DNA of 30,140 nt. It comes from Sphingomonadales bacterium. GTDB lineage: Bacteria > Bacteroidota > Bacteroidia > UBA7662. A program made the position numbers and the translations under genes. Numbering within the stretch: the first letter of the stretch is position 1; each line of letters begins with the position of its first letter. The DNA is taken from assembly GCA_016872225.1 (NCBI GenBank), contig VHAW01000003.1, forward strand, positions 1 to 30,140, in the 5' to 3' direction. The notes below the pieces were generated by a model. The model was not told where the DNA came from. It did not search any database and was given only the letters and a program-made list of their open reading frames with translations. This document shows, piece by piece, positions 1-8,387 of this stretch.

Positions 1-1
1 C

Positions 2-1831
2 ATCACGCCTCGACTTACCCGCAACCATCGCTTGACCCTGGCCTCTTCGATGACTGCCTCGGATTCTGTTTGGAAAACTGCGGCGGCGGATACCACCATG
101 AAACTCTCTGAGAACCGTTTGCAAAGCCGTACCGAAAACAGCCAATGGCAAGGAGGAATGGACCTCTTGTTCCGGCAGCGTTTGGCCAAAGCGAGGAGGA
201 ATTATTCGGTTAATTGGGCCATGGATTTTCAGGATCAAACCACACCACGTGACCAAAGTTCCATGATTCTAGCGGTAGACCCTGCACCCGTGCCCCCGCA
301 ATGGTGGCAAGATACCACCCTACAGACCCTGAACCAAAGCAGAAATTTGTTAAGAAGTCGCTGGGATTTGAATTTCATTGAGCCCATTGGACGGACTTCC
401 TTGTTGGAATTCAACGTGGCACCCCTATGGCAAAACCAAACGGTAGGCCAGGAGGTCGCGATTCCTTTCAGCCCTGCGGTCAAGGCTTTGCTTAGCCAAG
501 ACATGCAGCAGCAGGTTTGGGGTGCACAGTACGGGATTCGTTACCGTCTGGGGGATGAGATGCAAGAATGGACTTTGGGATTGCAACGACAGGATTATGC
601 CTTGACCAACAAGGTTCTTTCCGGCATAGTGGCGGCAAGTCCCATGATCTTCAGGGCATGGCTTCCCAATGCTTCTTGGAGGTACAACCCCAATCGCAGC
701 AGCCAGTACAGGGTCTTTTACCGGTCCTCTGCGCAATTGCCATCGGCCCAACAAATGCAAATGGTGTTGGATAATTCCAATCCCCTGGCTTTGGTTCTTG
801 GTAATCCCGATCTTGACCAGGCCATTAGCCATACGGTTGGGGGTCGCATACGTTGGACCAATGCGGCCCAAGGCAAATCATGTTTTGTGTTTATATCGGG
901 ATCCTTGACCGAGAACGCGATGGGCAATGAAACGCTTGTTGTGCCGGGCGACACCAATATTATGCGTCAATGGTGGGAGGCCTGGGGAGGATCAGGGACT
1001 TACGGCGTGGATTGGAAGGTGTTAGGGAGCACGGGTCAAGGCAGTACTGCTCAGGGCAAAGGCTTGGCTCGAGGGAGTCAATTGAGTCGACCGGCCAATT
1101 TGGGTACGATGCCAGCTTTGCGCTTCTACGGGACCTATGCGTACCCTGTGACCGGCATCAAGTCCAATTTGAACTGGACCTTGATGGGGTCCTTGCAACG
1201 TCAGCCGGTTCGGAACAACCGAGAGAATTCATCGGTAGTGACCCAATCGCTGAGCGGTCAATGGGGTCTGAGCAGTTCGCAATTGGAGCAATTGGATTAC
1301 AACCTCTCTTTGAATATGGGTTGGAACCGCTTTCGTAACGAAGGATTTCTTGCGACGAATTCAGGCGGGGGTGGTTTGGACCTTGCCAAGGGGTCATGGG
1401 CTGTTTACTGGACGCATACGGCTAATGCAAGGGTCCAATATACCTTTCGTAAGCGCTGGGTATTGGGGAGCGATTATACCTGGATCTACTTTGGCGGTTT
1501 GGACCAAAGTTTTAACGCATCGGTGCATTTGATGAACTTGTCGCTGGCTGCCAAGGTTTTGCCGAACCGTTTGGGGGAATTCCGGATTTCAGTCTTTGAT
1601 GTGTTGGGCCAAAACCGTTCCGTGAATCGGGTGATTAGCGAGGTTTACCTGGAGGATAATCGTAACACAGCTTTGGGTCAGTTTGTAATGCTGACTTTCA
1701 CGTACAATTTCCGCAATTTTGGTCGTCCACCCCGCGATGTCCCTGCCGAGGCTCCTTATCCGATGGGTATACCTCCGGGAATGCCTCCAGGTCATAGCGA
1801 CCCTACAAGGCCCCGGGGTGATTGGCGTTAG
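2..1831 (+). CDS. Outer-membrane beta-barrel protein, TonB-receptor-like (5' end outside window)
   Basis: The frame is open from the first bases of the window, so only the C-terminal part (about 609 residues) is seen and the true start lies upstream. The residues alternate polar and hydrophobic in aromatic-rich strands (for example WTLGLQRQDYAL, YRVFYRSSAQLPSA), and a PSAQQ...DNSNPLALVLGNPDL segment matches what I know of the outer-membrane beta-barrel family seen in Bacteroidota receptors with a carboxypeptidase-like N-terminus. The barrel ends with MLTFTYNFRNFG, a typical last strand, but about 28 further Pro/Gly/Arg-rich residues follow (PMGIPPGMPPG), which is unusual because barrels generally end on the aromatic strand. 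By family it would sit in the outer membrane and may import an unidentified ligand. No SusD partner lies downstream; the next gene is convergent. The substrate cannot be told from the sequence. Confidence 0.8.
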   Translation: MTPRLTRNHRLTLASSMTASDSVWKTAAADTTMKLSENRLQSRTENSQWQGGMDLLFRQRLAKARRNYSVNWAMDFQDQTTPRDQSSMILAVDPAPVPPQWWQDTTLQTLNQSRNLLRSRWDLNFIEPIGRTSLLEFNVAPLWQNQTVGQEVAIPFSPAVKALLSQDMQQQVWGAQYGIRYRLGDEMQEWTLGLQRQDYALTNKVLSGIVAASPMIFRAWLPNASWRYNPNRSSQYRVFYRSSAQLPSAQQMQMVLDNSNPLALVLGNPDLDQAISHTVGGRIRWTNAAQGKSCFVFISGSLTENAMGNETLVVPGDTNIMRQWWEAWGGSGTYGVDWKVLGSTGQGSTAQGKGLARGSQLSRPANLGTMPALRFYGTYAYPVTGIKSNLNWTLMGSLQRQPVRNNRENSSVVTQSLSGQWGLSSSQLEQLDYNLSLNMGWNRFRNEGFLATNSGGGGLDLAKGSWAVYWTHTANARVQYTFRKRWVLGSDYTWIYFGGLDQSFNASVHLMNLSLAAKVLPNRLGEFRISVFDVLGQNRSVNRVISEVYLEDNRNTALGQFVMLTFTYNFRNFGRPPRDVPAEAPYPMGIPPGMPPGHSDPTRPRGDWR

Positions 1832-1877
1832 CGTTTGTTTATATCGGGGGCGAAGAGTGCTTTAAGTTGGGATATTG

Positions 1878-3176
1878 TTATGGATTAGGTTCATGGAGCG
1901 TATAGTCCGGCCAATGGCTTTGCAGCCATGTGCGGTAAGCGTCTTCGCGGGGGTTGGCGGCGGGTTCGTAGAAGACTTTGCCGTGGAGACCATCAGGCAT
2001 GAACGGTTGAGGTATGAAATGATGGGAGCCTTCGTGACTGTATTGGTAGCCTTGGCCAAAGCCCATTTTTCGATCCAGGGAACTGACGGCATTGCGAAGG
2101 GCTTCTGGAACCGGGGGGAGGGCATCCTCCTGACTCAGGAAATCCAAGGCCTTGTCGATGGCCAGGTATGCGGAATTGCTTTTGGGACTTAGGCTGAGGT
2201 AGAGCACGGTTTGGCTGAGCAAAATGCGGGCCTCCGGGTAGCCTATTTTGACCACTCCCTCCAGGTTGGCTTGCGCTAAAATCAACGCCTGGGGATTGGC
2301 AAGGCCTACATCTTCGGCGGCCAAAATGAGGAGTCGCCTGGCAATAAAGACCGGGTCTTCACCGCCTTGCACCAACCGGGCCAGGTAATAGATGGCGGCC
2401 TGAGGGTCGGAGCCTCGAACTGATTTGATGAGCGCCGAAATCAAGCGGTAATGCTGGTCCCCGTCCCGGTCATGATACACCAGGAAATGGGGAAGGACTG
2501 AAGCGACCAAGGCATCATCGATGACCGCCTCCGCACCCGTTGCGGCATTCCATAACATTTCAAGCAGGTTGAGCAAGCGACGGGCATCGCCTTGAGCGTG
2601 GCGAACCAGGGCGTTCCATTCGGCTAAGGGCACGGGCCTGCTGGACAGGATGCGGTCTTCGCTAAGGGCCCTGTGGGCGAGTTTGAGAAGATCTTCCGAA
2701 GACAAGGGCTGCAGGACCATCAATTGGCATCGGGAGAGCAAGGCGGGATTCAGACTGAAAGAAGGGTTCTCGGTGGTGGCCCCGATTAAGGTGATGTGAC
2801 CCTGTTCCACTGCTCCCAACAAGGCATCTTGTTGGGCCTTGTTGAAGCGGTGGATTTCGTCTAGGAAAAGCAAGGGTTTGAAAAGGCCGTTGCTTTGTTT
2901 GATGACGTTGCGCACTTCTTTGACCCCAGCATCCACGGCGCTGAACGGGTGAAAGGGCTGCTTGGTATTGGCGGCCAGGAGCTTGGCGAGGGTGGTCTTG
3001 CCGCAGCCCGGTGGTCCCCACAGAATCATCGAAGGCAAAGTTCCTTGCCGGATCATGCCGGCCAGCAGACCCTCTTGGCTTAGCAGGATATCCTGTCCCA
3101 ACAGATCCTCGATGCGTCGTGGGCGCATTCTCTCCGCCAGGGGCATGTCGTTCATGGGATGAATAATCTTGATCAT
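1878..3176 (-). CDS. rarA: Replication-associated recombination protein A (RarA/MgsA, AAA+ ATPase)
   Basis: A 432-residue clamp-loader-like AAA+ ATPase that in known members acts at stalled replication forks. From the chosen ATG, Walker A is GPPGCGKT (residues 54-61), Walker B is [10 protein letters not shown] (about 102-111), and a sensor segment [19 protein letters not shown] follows. The C-terminal tetramerisation region is recognisable by [15 protein letters not shown] and [12 protein letters not shown]. The length agrees with the family (about 420-450). The frame could start farther upstream, at 3293, but that would overlap the divergent mnmD by about 80 bp, and the extra residues do not look like the family; [19 protein letters not shown] at 3176 matches its usual short N-terminus. 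No Shine-Dalgarno sequence is visible. It diverges from mnmD with only 36 bp between the starts. Confidence 0.95.
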   Translation of the reverse strand: MIKIIHPMNDMPLAERMRPRRIEDLLGQDILLSQEGLLAGMIRQGTLPSMILWGPPGCGKTTLAKLLAANTKQPFHPFSAVDAGVKEVRNVIKQSNGLFKPLLFLDEIHRFNKAQQDALLGAVEQGHITLIGATTENPSFSLNPALLSRCQLMVLQPLSSEDLLKLAHRALSEDRILSSRPVPLAEWNALVRHAQGDARRLLNLLEMLWNAATGAEAVIDDALVASVLPHFLVYHDRDGDQHYRLISALIKSVRGSDPQAAIYYLARLVQGGEDPVFIARRLLILAAEDVGLANPQALILAQANLEGVVKIGYPEARILLSQTVLYLSLSPKSNSAYLAIDKALDFLSQEDALPPVPEALRNAVSSLDRKMGFGQGYQYSHEGSHHFIPQPFMPDGLHGKVFYEPAANPREDAYRTWLQSHWPDYTLHEPNP

Positions 3177-3212
3177 TAAAGATATGCCCCGCCCGAGGTT
3201 TAATTTGCGTAC

Positions 3213-4019
3213 ATGCATGCAAGCAACAGGTCTTCGGGACCGGATGAATGCGTCAGGGATTGGGTGATCGTTCCCACGGCGGACGGTTCCCATACTTTGG
3301 TCTCAGCGGACGGTCAACTGACCTTCCATAGCCGCCACGGAGCGATTACCGAGTCAAGGCATGTTTTTATTCAAACGGGTCTGGAATTTTGGTTAGCCAT
3401 GGAGCAAAACTGTTCGAAACCTCTGCGGGTTTTGGAGATTGGACTTGGCACCGGCCTCAATGCGTCTTTGGTCTTGGAAACGTGGCGAGATAGGTTGTTG
3501 GCACTGAGGGAAGAGGGGGACGCTGTTCGTGGGACAGGGTCTTGGGAGTGGTCTTATACTGCTATGGAAATCAATCCCTTGGATCCCATACTTTTGGGGG
3601 AATTGAATTACGGAACGCATATAATTCATGGGGCATGGGAGGAATGGCTTGCGGGGTACAGGGCAGTCTACGGGTCCCTTGGGGTGGAGGGGCATGGTAT
3701 GGATGAAGGGAATCTAATTAGATTTGAATCATCTAGTAGTCATATTGTTATGAAGATATTACCTAAGGAGTGGATGCAGGCGGTGGAAGGGTCCTATGAG
3801 GTGATTTTCTACGACGCCTTTGGTCCTTCTGTGCAGCCGGAATTATGGGGTGAGCAAGCCGTGGCTTTGTTGGCGGAACGACTGGCGAAGGGAGGGGTGG
3901 TGGTCACCTACGGAGCGCAGGGTGCCTTCCGACGGCATCTCCTCCATGCGGGTTTGTTGGTGGAGCGATTACCCGGCCCTCCCGGCAAAAGGGAAATGCT
4001 ACGGGCACTCAAGGGCTGA
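3213..4019 (+). CDS. mnmD: tRNA (5-methylaminomethyl-2-thiouridine) methyltransferase, MnmD type
   Basis: A 268-residue SAM-dependent methyltransferase of the DUF752/Methyltransf_30 family. It corresponds to the methyltransferase half of bifunctional MnmC, without the FAD oxidase half, as is usual in Bacteroidota. Known members finish mnm5s2U at wobble position 34 of tRNA. The N-terminal PTADGSHTL and HGAITESRHVFI signature is at about residues 21-53, the SAM-binding EIGLGTGLN at 75-83, the catalytic-region DAFGPSVQPELW at 201-212, and the C-terminal LPGPPGKREMLRA at 253-265. The ATG at 3213 gives 20 residues before the conserved TADGSHT; a GTG at 3264 would give a more compact N-terminus and cannot be excluded. 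pyrD follows after 31 bp and is probably co-transcribed. Confidence 0.9.
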   Translation: MHASNRSSGPDECVRDWVIVPTADGSHTLVSADGQLTFHSRHGAITESRHVFIQTGLEFWLAMEQNCSKPLRVLEIGLGTGLNASLVLETWRDRLLALREEGDAVRGTGSWEWSYTAMEINPLDPILLGELNYGTHIIHGAWEEWLAGYRAVYGSLGVEGHGMDEGNLIRFESSSSHIVMKILPKEWMQAVEGSYEVIFYDAFGPSVQPELWGEQAVALLAERLAKGGVVVTYGAQGAFRRHLLHAGLLVERLPGPPGKREMLRALKG

Positions 4020-4050
4020 TATTCTGCGGGGTCTTGTGCATCTTTGGGGG

Positions 4051-5097
4051 ATGTATTTGCTCTTGCGCTTGGTCATGTTCCGTTTGGATGCCGAAAGGGC
4101 GCATCACCTGACCCTGAAGGTGGCTTCTTTGATGTTGCGGATTCCCGGCATGGCTTGGTTATGGGCTTGTCTCTGGCCTACGGTGCGCGATCCTTGGGAT
4201 GGTTTGGGGCTCCACTGGCCCAACCGAGTGGGATTAGCCGCTGGATTTGACAAGGATGCTCGATACCTTACCGTCTGGAAAGCCATGGGCTTTGGGTCGG
4301 TGGAAGTGGGGACCTTAACCCCTAGGCCGCAACCCGGCAATCTCCAACCCCGTTTGTTCCGCTTGGTGAAAGACAAAGCCCTGATTAACCGTCTGGGGTT
4401 TAACAACGGGGGCGTAGTCGCTGCGGCAAGTCGTCTCAAGCAGCGACCTTCCGGTTTGGTGGTTGGTGCCAACATCGGCAAAAACAAAGACACTCCCAAC
4501 GAAGAAGCGCTGTGGGATTACCTCGTAGCCTTCGAGCAATTGCATCCGTGGGTGGATTATTTTACCATCAATTTGAGCTCGCCCAATACCCCTGACCTTA
4601 GGGAATTGCAGGAAGCCAAGTTCATTGATTCATTGTTGCAACATATCCACGATTTGCCTTGTCAGCAGGCCTTGGCTCGTCCGGTTTGCATCAAATTGGC
4701 CCCCGATATGGAACCCAAGCAGTGGCAGGCCCTTTGGCCGGTGTTGAGCAAACATCGCATTTCCGGCTTGGTGCTGACCAACACCACCGTGGATAGGGCT
4801 GGCTTGAGGACCTCCACGGAGGAACTTGAACGTCTTGGTAACGGGGGACTTAGCGGTGCCCCGTTGATGGACAAGTCGCTGGCCATGTTGGAGGCCATGC
4901 GGCATTACGGACATGCTCAAGGGTTTTTGCCCGAGCTGGTTTCGGTGGGGGGTATTATGAACGGCAAGGATGCTGCACGTCGCATGCAGGGTGGCGCCTC
5001 TTGGGTGCAGGTTTATACCGGCCTCGTGTACCGTGGCCCAATCTTGGTCAGCGAAGTTGCGACGGCAATCCGTGCAGGTTATTGTTCGAAAGCGTAG
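4051..5097 (+). CDS. pyrD: Dihydroorotate dehydrogenase (quinone), class 2
   Basis: A 348-residue FMN enzyme oxidising dihydroorotate to orotate in pyrimidine synthesis, passing electrons to membrane quinone. The N-terminal helices (MYLLLRLVMF and LMLRIPGMAWLWACLW) are the membrane-association extension that separates class 2 from the soluble class 1. Seen motifs are GLAAGFDKDA (61-70), GFGSVEVGTLTPRPQPGN (80-97), NRLGFNNGG (113-121), NIGKNKDT (141-148), the INLSSPNTPDLR segment with the catalytic serine (173-184), KLAPD (215-219), TNTT (243-246) and the phosphate-binding SVGGI and YTGLVYRGP near the end. The frame is open upstream of 4051 but that part lies inside mnmD in another frame, so the ATG at 4051 is chosen. 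Its last 19 bp overlap the tail of the convergent DUF4159 frame. Confidence 0.96.
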   Translation: MYLLLRLVMFRLDAERAHHLTLKVASLMLRIPGMAWLWACLWPTVRDPWDGLGLHWPNRVGLAAGFDKDARYLTVWKAMGFGSVEVGTLTPRPQPGNLQPRLFRLVKDKALINRLGFNNGGVVAAASRLKQRPSGLVVGANIGKNKDTPNEEALWDYLVAFEQLHPWVDYFTINLSSPNTPDLRELQEAKFIDSLLQHIHDLPCQQALARPVCIKLAPDMEPKQWQALWPVLSKHRISGLVLTNTTVDRAGLRTSTEELERLGNGGLSGAPLMDKSLAMLEAMRHYGHAQGFLPELVSVGGIMNGKDAARRMQGGASWVQVYTGLVYRGPILVSEVATAIRAGYCSKA

Positions 5098-5831
5098 CAG
5101 ACGAGATTGGTGCCCATTTGCAGGGCTGTGGTTCGCAAGGTCTCCGGATCCCGGTGAACGGACGCATCTTCCCAGCCGTCTCCCAAATCGCATTGGTAGG
5201 AATAATAGGCAACCAGACGGCCTTGCCAAATCAGGCCCAAGCCTTCGGCGGGTCTGCCATCGTGTTCATGGATTTTGGGTAAGCCGCCAGTCATGGGGTA
5301 GGGCTTTAGGTAAACGGGGTGATTGTCCGGAAGGCGGGTCCATTCCAACTCCGGGAACACTTTCTTGAACTCGCTGCGGACATAGGGGTCCATACCGTAA
5401 TTATCATCCACATGCAGGAAGCCTCCTCCTGTCAGGTAAGTCCGAAGGTTGCGGGCTTCTTGTTCGTTGAAGACCACGCGGCCATGCCCGGTCATGTGAA
5501 TCCAAGGAAAGCGAAACAAATCCGGACTGCCGGCATCGGCAATTTCCTCTTGAAGCGAAAGTGCGGTTCCCATGCTGGCATTGCAGAACCGAGCCAGATT
5601 GGGTAGCGAAGTGGGGTTGGCGTACCAATCGCCCCCGCCTTGGTATTTGAGACGACCCAAAGCGATATGTCCGGAGCGAAGTGGCGCTGCATTGGTTTTG
5701 GACGAGTAGACCTCTTGAAAGTTGCTGCGGTTGGCTCGCTGCGTGGTGGCTTGACCCGATGCAGGGTTGATGGGACCAAGGATGGAGAGCCCCAGGGACA
5801 GTGCGATACTGAAGAGGATAGGGATGGCCAT
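5079..5831 (-). CDS. DUF4159 domain protein, possible separate translation product with signal peptide
   Basis: This is the distal module of the rsmE frame, read from an internal ATG at 5831. It would give 250 residues starting MAIPILFSIALSLGLSILG...ASGQ, which resembles a signal peptide ending in an AxG-type cleavage region, though the positive charges (R and K) lie just upstream of this ATG. The domain contains FCNASMGTALSLQEE, FPWIHMTGHGRVVFNEQEA, LRTYLTGGGFLHVDDNYGMDPYVR and LVAYYSYQCDLGDGWED, which I recognise as DUF4159, a family of unknown function with a ThuA/class I glutamine-amidotransferase-like look. From memory DUF4159 genes often neighbour rsmE in Bacteroidota as separate genes, which supports two proteins here. 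Both other minus-strand frames have stops just before this ATG (TAA at 5842-5840, TAG at 5853-5851), so a one-base change would separate the genes. Confidence 0.6.
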   Translation of the reverse strand: MAIPILFSIALSLGLSILGPINPASGQATTQRANRSNFQEVYSSKTNAAPLRSGHIALGRLKYQGGGDWYANPTSLPNLARFCNASMGTALSLQEEIADAGSPDLFRFPWIHMTGHGRVVFNEQEARNLRTYLTGGGFLHVDDNYGMDPYVRSEFKKVFPELEWTRLPDNHPVYLKPYPMTGGLPKIHEHDGRPAEGLGLIWQGRLVAYYSYQCDLGDGWEDASVHRDPETLRTTALQMGTNLVCYAFEQ

Positions 5832-6536
5832 ACTGCCTTTTAGAAAGCGGCTAAGAGCAGCAAGTACTGCGGTTTCGGTCCGCAGGCGCAAAGAGCCCAG
5901 CGAAAGGGGTATGGCCCCTGCTTTGAGCAGGCTTTGGATTTCTGAGGGGTGGAAGTCACCTTCGGGTCCTATTATTAGGCATGTGTTACGGTCTGTGTTT
6001 ATTTGGTCAAGGGGAATGGGTGGGATGCTTGCAGCAGCGGCCGCATCGCAATGCGCTATGTAGGTGGTGTAATCGGATTCGGGTTGGAATTGGGATAGGG
6101 TCATGGGTTGGTCCAAGAGCGGCAGATGGGTGCGCAAGGATTGTTTGAGGGAAGATTCCAAAATACGGGTATAGCGTGGGAGTTTCCATCGGTGATGCTC
6201 GGTTCGCTCGCAGAGCAAGGGGGTTATGCGCTGTACGCCGAGTTCGGTGGCCTTTTCGAGCAACCATTCCCAACGGTCCTCGTGGTGCAAAGGAGAAACG
6301 GCTAGATGAACACGAGGTTCCGGCACAGGATGCTGAACGGAATCCAAGACGCGCAACAAAGCTTGCGGGGCCCTGTTTTCGCATACTTCGCATTTCGCGA
6401 TGAGCCCCTGACCGTTGGCTATACGGACTTGGTCCCCGGGTTGTTGTCGGCGAACTTTGGTCAGGTGTTTGCTCTCTTCTTCGCTGAGCAAGAAGGAACC
6501 TTCGGTAGTCAAGCCAGCAAAGAAATAGGTTTCCAT
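5079..6536 (-). CDS. rsmE: RsmE 16S rRNA m3U1498 methyltransferase, in-frame with a C-terminal DUF4159 protein
   Basis: One uninterrupted 485-residue frame covers two normally separate proteins. Residues 1-235 from METYFFAG are a complete RsmE (SPOUT methyltransferase that methylates U1498 of 16S rRNA): SKHLTKVRR, KATELGVQRITPLLCERTE, IIGPEGDF (about 188-195) and the terminal LRLRTETAVLAALSRF. Family RsmE proteins end about here. The frame then passes KGS into a hydrophobic MAIPILFSIALSLGLSILG segment and a DUF4159 domain. The start at 6536 is chosen because METYFF matches the family; ATG at 6563 would overlap miaA. Its start lies 19 bp after the miaA stop, so the two are likely co-transcribed. 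A cytoplasmic methyltransferase fused to an exported domain is unexpected, so this is either a genuine fusion with an internal start, or a lost stop or frameshift. RsmE identity is firm; single-polypeptide status is not. Confidence 0.88.
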   Translation of the reverse strand: METYFFAGLTTEGSFLLSEEESKHLTKVRRQQPGDQVRIANGQGLIAKCEVCENRAPQALLRVLDSVQHPVPEPRVHLAVSPLHHEDRWEWLLEKATELGVQRITPLLCERTEHHRWKLPRYTRILESSLKQSLRTHLPLLDQPMTLSQFQPESDYTTYIAHCDAAAAASIPPIPLDQINTDRNTCLIIGPEGDFHPSEIQSLLKAGAIPLSLGSLRLRTETAVLAALSRFLKGSMAIPILFSIALSLGLSILGPINPASGQATTQRANRSNFQEVYSSKTNAAPLRSGHIALGRLKYQGGGDWYANPTSLPNLARFCNASMGTALSLQEEIADAGSPDLFRFPWIHMTGHGRVVFNEQEARNLRTYLTGGGFLHVDDNYGMDPYVRSEFKKVFPELEWTRLPDNHPVYLKPYPMTGGLPKIHEHDGRPAEGLGLIWQGRLVAYYSYQCDLGDGWEDASVHRDPETLRTTALQMGTNLVCYAFEQ

Positions 6537-6555
6537 GGTTAAGGTTGTACCCCCT

Positions 6556-7512
6556 TTATTCAATGGGTAAATTACGAAGAACCCACTCGAGGCGCGAAGA
6601 TGTTTCGGTGATTTCGGGGGGAATCCAATGAATGGCTGGATTACGACGGAACCAGGTTAATTGACGGCGGGCATATTGCCGGGTATGCTGCTTGATGTGT
6701 TCCACGCAGGTAGCATGGTCAATTTCCCCGTTCCAGTAGGCTTCCCATTCGGTGTATCCGGGACTTTGGCAGGCCTTCACGGAACCCCATGGGAAGAGGG
6801 CAGCTGCTTCTTTTTCCAAACCATTGGCTATCATTTGATCCACCCGTTGGTTGATGCTATGATGCAAAAGATGGCGAGTAGGATTGAGCCCTACCCACCA
6901 ACAACGAAAGGGTCGGTCCTTGGTGGTTCGAGTCCGAAGGTCGGTCACTTTCTCGCCGTGGGTGTCCATAATTTCAAGTGCCCGAATCAAACGTTGGTGA
7001 TTGTTCATGTCGGCATGTGCGGCATAGGTTGGATCGCGGGCGAGAATTTCTTTTTGCAAGGCGGCAAGGCCATCCTTTTGGTAGCGTTTTTGCCAAAAAC
7101 TGCGAATTTCTGGGTCTTCTACACCAAGGTCATCCAATCCCTCTACGAGGGCGCGCAGAAAAAGTCCCGCCCCTCCGCAAACTATGATTTGTTGGCCTTG
7201 GGCCATTCCCGAGGCGATGCACCTTAGGGCTTCTTGCTCAAATTGACCTGCACTAAGATGCTGATGAACAGACCGATCGGAAACCATAAAATGGGGGATG
7301 CTTTGCATTTCGTGGGGCAAAGGGGCTGCTGACCCTATGGTCATTTCGCGGTAACATTGCCTGGAATCTGCCGAGATGACCGCCCCCCGGATATGGGCTG
7401 CGAGGGCCATAGCCAAGGCTGTTTTACCCGAAGCAGTGGGGCCAACCACCAAGATAATTTGGGAAGCTGAAGGTGCTGCGGGAGGCGCAGGATCAGTAAT
7501 CGTCTTGGTCAT
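6556..7512 (-). CDS. miaA: tRNA dimethylallyltransferase
   Basis: A 318-residue enzyme that adds a dimethylallyl group to N6 of A37 in tRNAs reading UNN codons. The P-loop GPTASGKT lies at 24-31, followed by ISADSRQCYREMTIGSAAP (substrate and A37 recognition), HFMVSD, the GGAGLFLRALVEGL segment, and near the C-terminus QYARRQLTWFRR, which is diagnostic of MiaA. The length matches the family (about 300-320). The frame is open to 7608, but the extra residues (IRRTKRTRKEMM) are a shifted reading of the acidic-tail repeat of the preceding gene; ATG at 7512 is therefore preferred. It starts inside the end of the upstream gene (20-bp overlap), which suggests translational coupling, and rsmE follows 19 bp downstream. 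Confidence 0.95.
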   Translation of the reverse strand: MTKTITDPAPPAAPSASQIILVVGPTASGKTALAMALAAHIRGAVISADSRQCYREMTIGSAAPLPHEMQSIPHFMVSDRSVHQHLSAGQFEQEALRCIASGMAQGQQIIVCGGAGLFLRALVEGLDDLGVEDPEIRSFWQKRYQKDGLAALQKEILARDPTYAAHADMNNHQRLIRALEIMDTHGEKVTDLRTRTTKDRPFRCWWVGLNPTRHLLHHSINQRVDQMIANGLEKEAAALFPWGSVKACQSPGYTEWEAYWNGEIDHATCVEHIKQHTRQYARRQLTWFRRNPAIHWIPPEITETSSRLEWVLRNLPIE

Positions 7513-8278
7513 GATCACCGGAACGACTGCGCCCTTTACCGCGGTAATCGTCATCATCTCCTTCCTCGTCCTCTTCGTCCTCCTGATCTTGGTATTCATC
7601 GTCCTCATCGTCGGTCAAACCAGAATTCGAGTCATCGTCCAACACAAAACCGTCCGGAATTTTGGATGCAGCACTGGAACCTGCCAAATCAAGCGAGGAT
7701 GATTTGCTAATTGTTTCCATTTGTTCAAAGAGTTGGTCCTCTTGCAAATCCTCGGCATCGGGTTCCTGATCATCATCGGCGTTGACTGTAGGGGTTGAAG
7801 CAGCATTTGCCGTAGATCCTGGGGAAACTGCACCATACTTTGCGGCCAAAGTTGTTTTGGGATTGTATTGTTTGGGGGCTTCGCCTTCGGCCTTCACCAC
7901 TTGGGGCAAGATTGCCTCTGTTGCGGCAGGTGGACCCACGGACAGCAACTCCAGCAAAAAGGTCCAAGAGTCTTCATCGCAACGATAAATATAGATGAAA
8001 CGTTGATGAGGGTCGTCGATGTATTGACTGAGCCGCGTGGAAATCATGGGCGTACCGTTGCCAATCAGGCTGTAGGGTATGTCTTTGAAGGCAATTTCAT
8101 CCTCCATATGCCAAAGGTCATCGCTGTAGAAAAACGATGCCGGATGCTTAAGGTCAAAGCCGAAGGCCTTGAGAACGGCAAAGTGCAGGTCCTCGAAACT
8201 TTGACTTGCTTTGACTTCGATTTCCCTGAAAAGGTCTTCGTAATCTTCTATAGTGACCTTGAAGTGGTAAACAGACAT
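7493..8278 (-). CDS. Plasmid pRiA4b ORF-3 / IS1096 TnpR-passenger-like protein with acidic tail
   Basis: A 261-residue protein of unknown function. Residues 1 to about 115 (YHFKVTIEDYEDLFREIEV, FEDLHFAVLKAFGFDLKHPASFF, YIYRCDEDSWTFLLELLSVG) resemble the pRiA4b ORF-3 fold, a family also called IS1096 element passenger TnpR-like; the name comes from early context and does not show that this gene is mobile. Residues about 120-215 are low-complexity linker, and 214-245 are almost entirely Asp/Glu (DDEDDEYQDQEDEEDEEGDDDD), followed by a short basic patch RGKGRSRSG and DHDQDDY. No catalytic motif is evident. ATG at 8278 is preferred over the upstream ATG at 8290 because MSVYHFKV matches the family start. 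It overlaps miaA by 20 bp. The role is unknown; the acidic tail could bind basic proteins, but that is speculation. Confidence 0.75.
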   Translation of the reverse strand: MSVYHFKVTIEDYEDLFREIEVKASQSFEDLHFAVLKAFGFDLKHPASFFYSDDLWHMEDEIAFKDIPYSLIGNGTPMISTRLSQYIDDPHQRFIYIYRCDEDSWTFLLELLSVGPPAATEAILPQVVKAEGEAPKQYNPKTTLAAKYGAVSPGSTANAASTPTVNADDDQEPDAEDLQEDQLFEQMETISKSSSLDLAGSSAASKIPDGFVLDDDSNSGLTDDEDDEYQDQEDEEDEEGDDDDYRGKGRSRSGDHDQDDY

Positions 8279-8387
8279 AGGGATTGTCAAATATTGGCTT
8301 GGGTTAAGTGAATTGGGAGCGTGATGGTCAATTTGAAGGTTGCTAATTTCAAGAAGGAAATTCGATTTGTCAATACCTTAACGGAAT

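Noticed and set aside
3177..3293. A longer rarA N-terminus from an upstream start at 3293
   Set aside because: It would overlap the divergent mnmD by about 80 bp, and the extra residues do not resemble the family start; the ATG at 3176 gives the usual N-terminus.
3820..4050. A longer pyrD start at 3820
   Set aside because: The extra 77 residues are a shifted reading of the end of mnmD (frequent Trp, Arg and Cys); class 2 enzymes begin close to the ATG at 4051.
7513..7608. A basic N-terminal extension of MiaA
   Set aside because: It is the acidic-tail repeat of the preceding gene read in another frame; the P-loop would be too far from the start.
7493..8278. Mobile element suggested by the IS1096-passenger family name
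   Set aside because: No transposase, terminal inverted repeats or target duplications are seen; the name is a family label and the gene sits in a housekeeping operon.
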